From Sipunculus nudus (lineage: Eukaryota; Annelida; Sipuncula; Golfingiida; Sipunculidae), in NCBI GenBank assembly GCA_026874595.1, contig CM049313.1:54650659-54714658 (forward strand): a stretch of 64,000 nucleotides of DNA, written 5' to 3'. Of this stretch, positions 20,921-33,491 are shown in pieces. The notes beneath the pieces were generated by a model. That model saw only the letters and a program-made list of their open reading frames with translations. It had not been told where the DNA came from and did no database searches. Numbering within the stretch: the first letter of the stretch is position 1; each line of letters starts with the position of its first letter. A program made the translations under genes and the position numbers.

Positions 20921-23900
20921 CAATTTTGCAAATTGCTGGCAATTAAGCAACTTTGTGGTTCCCTGAATCTCCCGGTAGGGCGAGCCCCCGACGGTCATAC
21001 ACTGAGGGGCTCCCATCCAGCAATTCCGCAAATTGCCGGCAATTTAGCAACTTTATAGTTTCCTGAATGCTCCAGTAGGGTGAGCCCCGGGGATTATACA
21101 CTGAGGGGCTCCGATCCAGCAATTTCGCGAATTGCCGGCAATTTAGCAACTTTGTAGTTTTCTGAATCCTCCGGTAGAGTGAGCCCCATCTGGTCAAACT
21201 CAGAAGGGTCCCCATCTAACAATTTTGCAAATTGCCGGCAATTTAGCAACTTTGTAGTTCTCTGAATCCTCCGGTAGAGTGAGCCCCATCTGGTCAAACA
21301 CAGAAGGGTCCCCATCTAACAATTTTGCCAATCTGAACAATTGTCGTTCCCTGAATGCTTCGGTAGGGTGAGCCCCGGGGATCATACACTGAGGGGCTCC
21401 CATCCACACAGAGGGGTCCCCATCTAGCAATTTTGCAAATTGCTGGCAATTTAGCAACTTTGTAGTTCTCTGAATCCTCCGATAGAGTGAGCCCCATCTG
21501 GTCGAACACAGAGGGGTCCCAATCTAACAATTTTGCAAATTGCTGGCAATTAAGCAACTTTGTAGTTCCCTGAATCTCCCGGTAGGGCGAGCCCCCGACG
21601 GTCATACACTGAGGGGCTCCCATCCAGTAATTCCGCAAATTGCCGGCAATTTAGCAACTTTGTAGTTCCCTGAATGCTCCGTTAGGGTGAGCCCCGAGTA
21701 TCATACACTGAGGGGCTCCCATCAAGCAATTCCGCAAATTGCCGGCAATTTAGCAACTTTGTAGTTCTCTGAATCCTCCGGTAGAGTGAGCCCCCGCCGG
21801 TCAAACACAGAAGGTTCCCCATCTAACAATTTTGCAAATTGCTGGCAATTAAGCAACTTTGTAGTTTCCTGAATCTCCCGTAGGGCGAGCCCCCGACGGT
21901 CCTACACTGAGGTGCTCCAATCCAGCAATTCCGCAAATTGCCGGCAATTTAGCAACTTTGTAGTTCTCTGAATCCCCCGGTACGGTGAGACCCGAGTATT
22001 ATACACTGTAGGGCTCCCATCAAGCAATTCCGCAAATTGCCGGCAATTTAGCAACTTTGTAGTTCTCTGAATCCTCCGGTAGAGTGAGCCCCATCTGGTC
22101 CAACACAGAAGGGTCCCCATCTAACAATTTTGCAAATTGCTGGCAATTAAGCAACTTTGTAGTACCCTGAATCTCCCAGTAGTGCGAGTCCCTGACGGTC
22201 CTACACTGAGGGGCTCCCATCCAGCAATTCCGCAAATTGCCGGCAATTTAGCAACTTTGTAGTTCTCTGAATATCCCGGTAGGGCGAGCCCCAGCCGGTC
22301 AAACACTGAGGGGTCCCCATCTAGCAATTTTGCAAATTGCTAGCAATATAGCAACTTTATAGTGTCCTGAATGCTCCGGTAGGGTGAGGCCCGGGGATCA
22401 TACATTGAGGGGCTCCCATCCAGCAATTCCGCAAATTGCCGGCAATTTAGCAACTTTGTAGCTCTTTGAATCCTCCGGTAGGGTGAGCCCCCGCCGGTCA
22501 TACACAAAGGGGACCCCATCTAGCAATTTTGCAAATTGCTGGCAATTTTGCAAATTGCTGGCAATTTAGCAACTTTGTAGTTCCCTGAATGCTCCGGTAG
22601 GGTGAGGCCCGGGGATGATACATTGAGGGGCTCCCATCCAGCAATTCCACAAATTGCCGGCAATTTAGCAACTTTGTAGTTCTCTGAATATCCCGGTAGG
22701 GCGAGCCCCAGCCGGTCAAACACTGAGGGGTCCCCATCTAGCAATTTTGCAAATTGCTAGCAATATAGCAACTTTATAGTGTCCTGAATGCTCCGGTAGG
22801 GTGAGGCCCGGGGATCATACATTGAGGGGCTCCCATCCAGCAATTCCGCAAATTGCCGGCAATTTAGCAACTTTGTAGCTCTTTGAATCCTCCGGTAGGG
22901 TGAGCCCCCGCCGGTCATACACAAAGGGGACCCCATCTAGCAATTTTGCAAATTGCTGGCAATTTTGCAAATTGCTGGCAATTTAGCAACTTTGTAGTTC
23001 CCTGAATGCTCCGGTAGGGTGAGGCCCGGGGATGATACATTGAGGGGCTCCCATCCAGTATTCCGCGATTACCGGCAATTTAGCAACTTTGTAGTTCTTT
23101 GAATCCTCCGGTAGTGTGAGCCCCCGCCGGTCATACACAGAGGGGACCCCATTTAGCAATTTTGCAAATTGCTGGCAATTTAGCAACTTTGTAGTTCTCT
23201 GAATGCTCCGGTAGGGTGAGCCCCCGTTGGTCAAACAAAGAGGGGTCCCCATCTAACAATTTTGCAAATTGCTGGCAATTTAGCAACTTTGTAGTTCCCT
23301 GAATGCTCCGGTAGGGTGAGGCCCGGGGATCATACATTGAGGGGCTCCCATCCAGCAATTCCGCAAATTGCCGGCAATTTAGCAACTTTGTAGTTCTCTG
23401 AATCCTCCGGTAGATTGAGCCCCTGTATCATACACTGAGGGGCTCACATCTAGCAATTCCGCAAATTGCCGGCAATTTAGCAACTTTGTAGTTTCCTGAA
23501 TCTCCCGATAGGGCGAGCCCCCGACGGTCATACACTGAGAGGCTCCCATCCAGCAATTTCGCAAATTGCTGGCAATTTAGCAACTTTGTAGCTCTTTGAA
23601 TCCTCCGGTAGGGTGAGCCCCCGCCGGTCATACACAAAGGGGACCCCATCTAGCAATTTTGCAAATTGCTGGCAATTTTGCAAATTGCTGGCAATTTAGC
23701 AACTTTGTAGTTCCCTGAATGCTCCGGTAGGGTGAGGCCCGGGGATGATACATTGAGGGGCTCCCATCCAGTATTCCGCGATTACCGGCAATTTAGCAAC
23801 TTTGTAGTTCTTTGAATCCTCCGGTAGTGTGAGCCCCCGCCGGTCATACACAGAGGGGACCCCATCTAGCAATTTTGCAAATTGCTGGCAATTTAGCAAC

Positions 23901-24655
23901 TTTGTAGTTCTCTGAATGCTCCGGTAGGGTGAGCCCCCGTTGGTCAAACAAAGAGGGGTCCCCATCTAACAATTTTGCAAATTGCTGGCAATTTAGCAAC
24001 TTTGTAGTTCCCTGAATGCTCCGGTAGGGTGAGGCCCGGGGATCATACATTGAGGGGCTCCCATCCAGCAATTCCGCAAATTGCCGGCAATTTAGCAACT
24101 TTGTAGTTCTCTGAATCCTCCGGTAGATTGAGCCCCTGTATCATACACTGAGGGGCTCACATCTAGCAATTCCGCAAATTGCCGGCAATTTAGCAACTTT
24201 GTAGTTTCCTGAATCTCCCGATAGGGCGAGCCCCCGACGGTCATACACTGAGAGGCTCCCATCCAGCAATTTCGCAAATTGCTGGCAATTTAGCAACTTT
24301 GTTGTTCCCTGAATGCTCCGGTAGGGTAACCTTGGGGATCATACACTGAGGGCCTCCCATCCAGAAACTCCGCAAATTGCTGGCAATTTAACAACTTTGT
24401 AGTTCCCTGAATCCTCCGGTAGGGGGAGCTCCGGAGTTCATACACTGAGGGCCTCCCATCCAGCAATTCCGCAAATTGCCGGCAATTTAGCAACTTTGTA
24501 GTTCTCTGAATCCCCCGGTAGGGTGAGCCCCCGCCGGTCAAACACAGAGGGGTCCCCAGCTAGCAATTTTGTAAATTGCTGACAATTTAGCAACTTTGTA
24601 GTTCCCTGAATGCTCAGGTAGGGTGAGGCCCGGGGATCATACATCGAGGGGCTAT
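20921..24655 (+). repeat. Satellite A, 100-bp units (about 37 copies)
   Basis: A tandem array of a unit of about 100 bp. Unit starts (CAATTTTGCAAATTGC type) fall at 20,921, 21,021, 21,120, 21,220 and 21,320. Each unit carries GCAAATTGC(C/T)GGCAATTTAGC; the CC form includes the perfect 16-bp palindrome AAATTGCCGGCAATTT. Units alternate between CTGAGGGGCTCCCATCCAG and AGAGGGGTCCCCATCTA types. Higher-order duplication is visible: 22,326-22,740 repeats at an offset of about 414 bp, and 22,950-23,660 repeats almost exactly at an offset of 713 bp. Minus-strand open frames up to 114 codons arise because the unit has few stops; they change frame every unit and are not genes. Confidence 0.97.
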
Positions 24656-27600
24656 ATGCTATGTACTGGATGCTTGTAACCCTAACCCTTCGGGCATGAA
24701 ATACTGCAGAAAGTGTATGTGACTATTAATACATGCTACATCCAGGATACGGGTTACCCTAACCTTTCGGGCATGAAATGCTCCAGTAACTATTTATCAT
24801 GATTAAAGGTATGCTTAATCCGGGACACGGGTTACCCTAACCCTTCGGGCATGAAATACTCCAGTAAATGTTTGTCATTATTAATATGTGCGATATCCGG
24901 GACACTGGTAACCCTAACCCTGCGGGCATGAAATATTTCAGGAAGTGTTTGTCACTACGAATATATGCTATATCCTGGATGCGGGTAACCCTAACCCTTC
25001 GGGCATGAAATACTGCAGAAAGCGTATGTCACTATTAATACATGCTACATCCATGATACGGGTTATCCTAACCTTTCGGGCATGAAATACTCCAGTAAAT
25101 TTTGTCACTATTAATATATGCTATATCCGGGATACTGGTTACCCTAACCCTGCGGGTATGGAATACTCCAGTAAGTGTTTGTCACTATTAATATATGCTG
25201 TATCCCAGATGCGGGTTACCAATACCCTTCTGGCATGATAACTCCAGTCGTGGTTGTCACTATTAATATATGCTATATCTCGGATGCGGGTTACCCTAAC
25301 CCTTCGAGCATGAAATACTCCAGTAAGTGTTTGTCATTATTAATAAATGCTGTAGCCAGGAAACAGGTTACCGTAACTCTTCGGTCATGAAATGCTCCAG
25401 TTACTGTTTGTCACCAAAAGTATATGCTATATCCGGAATATGGGTTACCCTAACCCTACGGCGAGGAAATACTCCAGTAACTGTTTGTCACTACTATTAT
25501 ATGCTATACAAGGGATACAGGTTACCCTAACCCTTCGGGCATGAAATGCTCCATTAACTGATTGGGACAATTTACATATTCTATATCAAGGATACGGGTT
25601 ACTCTAACCCTTCGGGCATGCAATACTCTAATAATTGGTTGTCACTATTGATATATGCTGTATCCAGGATGCGGGTTACACAAACACTTCGGGCATGACT
25701 ACTCCAGTAGTGTTTGTCACTATTAATATATGCTATATCTTGGATGAGGGTGACCCTAACCCTTCGGGCATGAAATACTCCAGTAAATGTTTGTCACTAT
25801 TAATATATGATACTTTAAATACTTGATACTTTATATATGATACTTTAATATCTTGGATGAGGGTGACCCTAACCCTTCGGGCATGAAATACTCCAGTAAA
25901 TGTTTGTCATTATTAATATATGCTATATCCAGGATACAGGTTACCCTAACCTTTCAGGCATGAAATGCTCCAGTAACTATTTGTCATGACTAATATATGC
26001 TAAATCCGGGATACGGGTTACCCTAACCCTTCGGGCATAAAAAAACTCCAGTAATTGTTTGTCATTATAAATACATGCTATATCCGGGATACAGGTTACC
26101 CTAACCCGTCTGGCATGAAATGCTACAGTTACTGTTTGTCACTATAAAATATATGCTATATCCATGATACGGATTACCCTAACCCTTTGGTCATGAAATA
26201 CACCAGTAAGTGTTTGTCACTATTAATATATGCTATATCCGGGATACTGGTAACCCTAACCCTGCGGGCATGAAATATTTCAGGAAGTGTTTGTCACTAC
26301 GAATATATGCTATATTCTGGATATGGGTAACCCTAACCCTTCGGGCATGAAATACTGCAGTAAGTGTTTGTCAATATTAATAAATGCTATATCCAGGTTA
26401 CGGTTACCCTAACCCTTCGTTCATGCAATACTCCAGTAAATGTTTGTCACTATCAATATATGCTATATCCGGGATACTGCTTACCCTAACCCTTCGGGCG
26501 TGAAATACTCCAGTAAATGTTTGTCACTTTTAATATATGATATATCCGGGATACTGGTAACCCTAATCCTGCGGCATGACATTTCCAGGAAGTGGTTGTC
26601 ACTACGAATATATGCTATATCCTGGATATGAGTAACCCTAACCCTTCGGGCATGAAATACTGCAGAAAGTGTATGTCACTATTAATACATGCTATATCCA
26701 GTATACGGGTTACCCTTACCCTTCGGGCATGAAAGACCCCAGTGAGAGTTTGTCACTATTGATATATGCTGTATCCAGGATGAGGGTTACCCAAACCCTG
26801 CGACCAGAATACTCCAGTAAATGTTTGTCACTAATAATATATGCTATATCCAGGATGAGGGTGACCCTAACCCTTCGGGCGTGAAATACTCCAGTAAATG
26901 TTTGTCATTATTAATATATGCTATATCCAGGATACAGGTTACCCTAACCTTTCAGGTATGAAATGCTCCAGTAACTATTTGTCATGATTAATATATGCTA
27001 AATCCGGGATACGGGTTACCCTAACCCTTCGGGCATAAAAAAAACTCCAGTAATTGTTTGTCATTATAAATACATGCTATATCCGGGATACGGGTTACCC
27101 TAACCCGTCTGGCATGAAATGCTACAGTTACTGTTTGTAACTATAAAATATATGCTATATCCATGATACGGATTACCCTAACCCTTTGGTCATGAAATAC
27201 ACCAGTAAGTGTTTGTCACTATTAATATATGCTATATCCGGGACACTGGTAACCCTAACCCTGCGGGCATGAAATATTTTAGGAAGTGTTTGTCACTAGG
27301 AATATATGCTATATTCTGGATATGGGTAACCCTAACCCTTCGGGCATGAAATACTGCAGTAAGTGTTTGTCACTATTAATAAATGCTATATCCAGGTTAC
27401 GGTTACCCTAACCCTTCGTTCATGCAATACTCCAGTAAATGTTTGTCACTATCAATATATGCTATATCCGGGATACTGCTTACCCTAACCCTTCGGGCGT
27501 GAAATACTCCAGGAAATGTTTGACACTATTAATATATTCTATATCCGGGATACTGGTTACCCTAACCCTTCGGGCATAAAATACACCAGTAAGTGTTTGT

Positions 27601-28636
27601 GACTATTAATATATGCTATATCCGGGATACGGGTTACCCTAACCCGTCTGGCATGAAATGCTCAAGTTACTGTTTGTCATTATAAAATATATGCTATATC
27701 CATGATACGGATTACCCTAACCCTTTGGTCATGAAATACACCAGTAAGTGTTTGTCACTATTAATATATGCTATATCCAGGATACGGGTTACCCTAACCC
27801 TCCGGGCATAAAATATGCCAGTAAGTGTTTCTCATTATTCATATATGCTATATCTGAAAAAAGGGTTACCCAAAACCTTCGGGCATAAATACTTCAGTAA
27901 TGTTTGTCACTAATAATATATGTGTATCTGGGATGATGGTGACCCTAACCCTTCGGGCATTAAATACTAAAGTAAATGTTTGTCACTATTAATATATGCT
28001 ATATCCAGGATGAGGGTTACCCTAATCCTTCGGGCATGAAATACACCAGTAAGTGTTTGTCACTATTAATATATGCTATATCCAGGATACGGGTTACTCT
28101 AACCCTTCGGGCATGCAATACTCTAATAATTCGTTGTCACTATTAAGATATGCTATATCCGGTATGAGGATTACCCTAAACCTTCGGGCATGAAATACAC
28201 CAGTAAGTGTTTGTCACTATTAATATATGCAATATCCAGGATACGGGTTACCCTAACCCTTCGGGCATGAAATACTCCAGTAAATGTTTGACACTATTAA
28301 TACATGCTATATCCAGGATACGGGTTACCCCAGCCCTTCGGGCATGAAATGCTCCAGTTACTGTTTGTCACTATAAAATATATGCTATATCCGTGATACG
28401 GATTACCCTAACCCTTTGGTCATGAAATACACCAGTAATTGTTTGTCACTATTAATATATGCTATATACAGGATACGGGTTACCCTAACCCTTCGGGCAT
28501 GAAATACTCCAGTAGGTGTTTGTCACTTTTAATAAATGCTGTATCGAGGATACGGGTTACTCATACCCATCGTCATGAAATACTCCAGTAAATGTTTGCC
28601 ACTATTAATATATGCTATATCCGGGATACGGATGAC
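24656..28636 (+). repeat. Satellite B, 77-78-bp units with telomere-like core (about 51 copies)
   Basis: A tandem array with unit pattern GGATACGGGTTACCCTAACCC, then TTCGGGCATGAAATACTCCAG, TAAGTGTTTGTCACTATTAA, TATATGCTATATCC. Almost every unit has CCCTAACCC, that is 1.5 telomere repeats of the TTAGGG type, inside the near-palindrome GGGTTACCCTAACCC. A higher-order repeat of about 1.0 kb (roughly 13 units) is seen: 25,850-26,530 recurs at 26,850-27,530. A degenerate insertion (25,800-25,850) breaks one unit. The array begins directly at the end of satellite A. Confidence 0.97.
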
Positions 28637-28869
28637 CCTAACGCTTATGATTTTGATTGCCCGGTCTGTACATTGGATGTCGGCATGAGCATTATATATA
28701 TTCCCAACATCCACGTTAAAACGAATAATAGACATATAAATTAACTGTGACAATGGAATTATAGCACTGGATAGTCATATGACCTTAAGTATGCTACAGA
28801 CACACACACACACACACGCACGCACACATATATATAGAGGGAGAGAGAGAAAAGAAAGGTATATGAAGA

Positions 28870-28916
<47 letters not shown>

Positions 28917-28989
28917 ATATATATGTCTGTGTATGTGTAAGAGATCATTTTCAGACCCCCCCCCCCCCAGATAAATATATGAAACTCCG
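28637..28989. other. Spacer with microsatellites between satellites B and A'
   Basis: About 150 bp of non-repeat sequence, then (CA)n at 28,799-28,828, a GA-rich run, (TA)n at 28,872-28,924 and a 13-nt poly-C at 28,956-28,968. Confidence 0.85.
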
Positions 28990-30180
28990 GAGATATATCT
29001 TCTCTACTGAATGTCCGGCAAATTGCGGTATTGCTCTAAGGTTGCCCTTCCTTTCAACCTCGGCTTGGGCTCCCCCTATCGTAGAATTCATATAACTCTA
29101 CAGTTGCTAAATTGTCGGCAATTTCCGAGATTCCTAGACGTTGGTCTCTCCGTGTCATCTCCTCTGGGCTTCCCCTAGCGAAGGATTCAGGGAACTCCAA
29201 AGTTGCTTAATTGCCGGCAATTTGCGGAATTGCTAGACAGGGGCCCTTCATTTCAATCTCGGCTATAGCTCCCCCTATCAGCGATTCATATAACTCCAAA
29301 GTTTGCTAAATTGCGGCAAATGGCGGAATTGCTCGATGGGAGCCCCTCAATGTATGATCCCCGGAGCTCACCCTACCGAAGCATTCAGGGAACTTCAAAG
29401 TTGCTAAATTGCCGGCAATTTGCAAAATTGCTAGATGGGGACCCGTCTGTGTTTGACCGTGGGGGGCTTACCCTACCGGGGGATTCGGAGAACTACAAAG
29501 TTGTTAAATTGCCGGCAATTTGCGGAATTGCTGGATGGGAGGCCCTCAGTGTATGATCCCCGGGGCTCACCCTACCGGAGCTTTCAGGGAACTACAAAGT
29601 TGCTAAATTGCCGGCAATTTGCGGAATTGCTGGGTGGGAGCCCCTCGATGTAAGACCGTCGGGGGCTCGCCCTACCGGGATAATCAGGGAACTACAAAGT
29701 TGCTTAATTGCAAGCAATTTGCAAAATTGCTAGATGGGGACCCCTCTGTGTTTGACCAGATGGGGCTCACTCTACCGGAGGATTCAGAGAACTACAAAGT
29801 TGCTTAATTGCCGGCAATTTGCAAAATTGCTAGATGGGAGCTCTCGATGTATGATCCCCGGGGCTCACCCTACCGGAGCATTCAGAGAACTACAAAGTTG
29901 CTAAATTGCTAGCAATTTGCGGAATTGCTAGATGGGGGCTCCTCTGTGTATGACCGTCGGGGGGCTTACCCTACCGGAGCATTCAGAGAACTACAAAGCT
30001 GCTAAATTGCTGGCAATTTGCGGAATTGCTAGACGGGGGTTTCATTTCTTTGCAGCCTGAGCTCCCTCTACGGTTGGATTAAGACAACTTCCCTGCCGAG
30101 TGGCAAAGTTGCTTCCAAAGTTGCTAAATTGCTAGCAATTTGCGCATTAGGATGCAAAATTGCTGGTTAGCTGATTTGAT
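28990..30180 (-). repeat. Satellite A, inverted array (about 11 units)
   Basis: The same 100-bp family as 20,921-24,655 but in opposite orientation (TTGCTAAATTGCCGGCAATTTGCGGAATTGCTGGATGGGAG on plus, read in pieces). Units are most regular from 29,310 to 30,000 and decay toward both edges. Together with the left array it encloses satellite B as inverted flanks. Confidence 0.95.
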
Positions 30181-30289
30181 TGCTGGCGGTTTGCAAGAGC
30201 TGCTGACAAATTGGGAGACTGCTGGGAAATTTGACGGACAAAGCGCAACTTTGCGACAGAGGCAAGCTTCAAATGGGAGAAACCAACGG
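30181..30289. other. Degenerate satellite edge
   Basis: Scattered TTTGC/GCTGG fragments of satellite A that lose periodicity, then unique sequence. Confidence 0.5.
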
Positions 30290-30870
30290 TTCCCCACCTA
30301 TATGGAGGCATAAAATGCAGTCAAAATACCATCGACACGTTTTTATTGAACATTGGTGTTAAGTGGAAACATCTATGACCCATGGGTCTTCAGACTCCGA
30401 TGACGTCAACATAGCCTTATTTTCACAACTTTAAGTGACATTTCAGAGGAATATATTTTTCATCTTTTTTCGTACTTTTTCGGGTGTCGCTTACACATTT
30501 AGCATAAAGTTTGGTTGTCTAAGGCAAAATATAGGATGCTTAGCCAATAAGTGCTTTCACTATAACATGACTGACACATGCCAGTCTCAAAAATCAAAAT
30601 AACCCATTAACATGCCAAAAATAAACAAAAATGTTCAGATGGCACCCCTTCAAAGCCCCCTCAGGAAAATTGGTTAAAACATGCAGGATTACACACATAT
30701 GTCTAATTAAAAACACCATTTCGTTGTCAAATACGTAGGGTATGACTACTTTGAATACTCATACTCTGAGATGTTTGCTATTTGTTGATCACGCAATATC
30801 ATACCGACTTATACTTGCTATCTATTAGTCTATTAATCTATTTTTAAAATTTGATTAGAGAGGATTGAGA
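30290..30870. repeat. Dispersed repeat Y, copy 1
   Basis: Matches 40,290-40,870 in the same orientation ('CATAAAATGCAGTC', 'TATGACCCATGGGTC', 'AACATGCCAAAAATAAAC', 'GGCACCCCTT'). A third, strongly diverged copy lies at 41,500-41,900. No coding sequence. Confidence 0.8.
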
Positions 30871-33446
30871 TTGTCCCTTTTCAAAACACAGAAAAACTAA
30901 ACCTAATAACAAGAAACGGTAACAAGCAATACCAAGGAAAATCATAATTAATGATAATTAATAATGTTCAGAATGTTATTTTTTTTTACATATACATGTA
31001 ATAACTAGCTCAGGTTTCACCGAATCTTTGCCTGAATGTAAATATGAAACATGTCAGACCTAGAAAAACTCTTGGGTGGAGTCAATATCAAGGGTCCTAG
31101 GGGCCATTTTTTCTGTAACGATTCACATTTATGCTTTAACTATAAGTTTATTCATAGTTTATAAGAACATTTATGATTCTCCATTTAAGATAAGCAATGT
31201 TAAATCACTGCTGGCTGACCTAATTTTAGCTAAAATTCACTCTTCCTCCTCGGAACCTCTACCTCCTTGAAGGTTTTAGATTTGCAGCATGAGTGATTGT
31301 AAGCATAATAATACCTACGCCAGGATACTTTATGTTGCTACCTTAGTTCGTTGGTTGGTTTGTTGGTATGTCTTTCTGCAACTTGCAATGAAATATTGTG
31401 GAGGGTTAGGGTAACATCCAAGAAATCAAATTTTGGAAGTAATCGGGACCACCATAAAATATTTCTAATCACAGAACATATACACACGGCGTTTCTATTA
31501 TCCACTTGGGTAACCGCTCCACTTACATGCATAAGCAGAAGCATTTATAATGCAAAGGGACAATTTAATCGTCACATTGTGCATAGCACAAGAAAGCTTG
31601 ATCAGGGGGGTCCTTGAGGGGGTATCCAGGTACTCCATCGAAGACACGCACATTTAGATTATTTTTTAGAACCTTTCGTTTATTTTTTTAAACCTATGAC
31701 CTGGGACCATTTAACACGTACACATTTTGAAAGCGGGGAATATATATTCTACATGGTAGTATATTTAAACTTTCGATTACCTAAAACTGGTTGATATTTC
31801 CAAGATTGTAACAGATTTTTTTTTATAAATTTCTTTTGTTTCACTAAAACACTGTTTATTGCGATGTATGGTACACAAAGAATAATCTGGACATCGTTAT
31901 AAAATATATTTTAAACCCGACCAAAAATTATTTTTTAATAAATAGAATGGTTTCCATTGAGAATTAGCAAAATTTATTGTTTTATATCAATTAGTCTTGA
32001 TAAATATATCATATAGAGAGCTTTTTTAATTTTCAGAAAATGCTCATGTCAAGTGGTCCCTGGGCAATTAATATTGAAAAAAATGTTTAAACACACTCTT
32101 TGGACAGGTCTTAGACCTTTATAGCCAAGCTTTAAATACATGTCTACGTCTAAGAGATAATGCATAAAGTATTTCAATTATGCAAATGCGACAAATGCGT
32201 GCATCAAACTATATTTAACATGCAACTGATTCCTATTTGTGCTGCAGTAAGTTGAAAATGTGCAGCTGTAATTCTTTTTTTGCGCAGTTCTTAAAAGTTT
32301 TGTTCTAGTCACAAAATGAATAAGAAACCACTTTAATTAATACCAATCCCTTAAAAGATGAATTTATCGACTACTCATATTCAGGTTATACACTGTATAA
32401 TAAATAAATTGCTGTGCTATGGGTTTAAAAAAATTATCTTATGAAATCATAAATGTCAAATTTGTATGCATAATTAATTTATATCTACAACTTATAAATA
32501 TTTTAAACTATGTGGTTTTAGATTTAATGTTTAGACATCATACTGAAATATAAACGAATCACTCTTTTTTGTTGAATCAAGGCGTTAATATTTAAAAATA
32601 AGAATTTACTGGATATTAAAGTTTTAAATGTACACTTTTGGTCATTTTTCAATGTTCATTGAACATAATGCTTCCCATATAAAATTGGCAAAAAATTAGA
32701 AAAGAACATATTTTTTTGAAAACAAAAATTCTTAAAGTCTCCTAGCGTAAATTATGGAATGTTTTGAATGCTTAATTACAGAAAAAATCAACTTAATGTT
32801 AAGCACAAATATATTAATCAATGTCTTAATAATCTTATAAATCAATTAATTTGGAGAAATATATCAGGTTGTAAAACGCTTTATTTCTTTCAGAACATAT
32901 TTATTTCAATATGTCTTAATTTGGTAATATTAAAGAAAAACTGAAACACTTTTTACACACACACTCTTTGACAGGTCTGACAGTAATATATTACTATTAT
33001 GTGATGTCTAGTTTATTGTGTATATATGAATTGAACTGTAGGTTATTCGTGTCAGGAAAACTTCTCATAACACCTCTGTGGGGGATTTGTGAGCTTGTTT
33101 ACAAACAAGTTGTTACTAAACAAAGCAATGTTGACAAATGGAAATCTATGTAACTTAAGCTGACTGGCTGCCTGGCTGGTCAAATTTGCCACCAGATGTC
33201 CTTGTTCAACGTGTTTTGATTATTTTGACGGTCCCCCACGTGCTGTGAACATTTATGTATAAACAAAGCGAACAGCCTGTGTGTAGTTTGAATGGTGTTT
33301 TCAACATTTCTTTATAAAAGGTTCAAGGGATATCTTAAGTTGACATACGTCAAATATCGGTAAAGTGCCCTTTAAGAACTTCTACTGAAGGAACTGCTAT
33401 TTCGCTTCCTTGACATGTGACAAATGTGTGCATGTGTTCATCATAC

Positions 33447-33491
33447 CTGCAGTTGATGCATCCGGAGCTGTTGGAGGCGGCGTGGCGACCG
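33447..33491 (-). CDS. 45-nt P/T/A-rich exon (duplication unit 1)
   Basis: On minus: acceptor ATATTTTTAG, 45 nt, donor GTATGATGA. Phase 1-1, reading A-V-A-T-P-P-P-T-A-P-D-A-S-T-A and then the first base of a Gly codon. It is the leftmost exon I can place in the minus-strand gene. The sister exon at 37,621-37,665 differs at three bases: two change the residue (A to V, D to A) and one is silent. Length and phase match the exons at 44.9-48.3 kb, which is why I join them. Proline/threonine richness fits a flexible, possibly O-glycosylated stretch. No terminal exon or polyadenylation site was identified further left. Confidence 0.55.

Noticed and set aside
20943-24644. Many minus-strand open frames of 60-114 codons with a repeated L-L-N-C-(R/Q)-Q-F-A theme
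   Set aside because: They are readings of the 100-bp satellite. Because 100 is not a multiple of three, each frame shifts from unit to unit, and the same appears on the opposite strand in the inverted array. No splice sites, start context or domain supports a protein.
24656-28636. True chromosome-end telomere
   Set aside because: Only one and a half telomere repeats occur per 77-bp unit, and unique sequence continues on both sides. It is an internal satellite.
20921-30180. Possible CRISPR-like array (regular repeats)
   Set aside because: Units are contiguous and diverged along their whole length with no unique spacers, and the sequence is animal. These are satellites.
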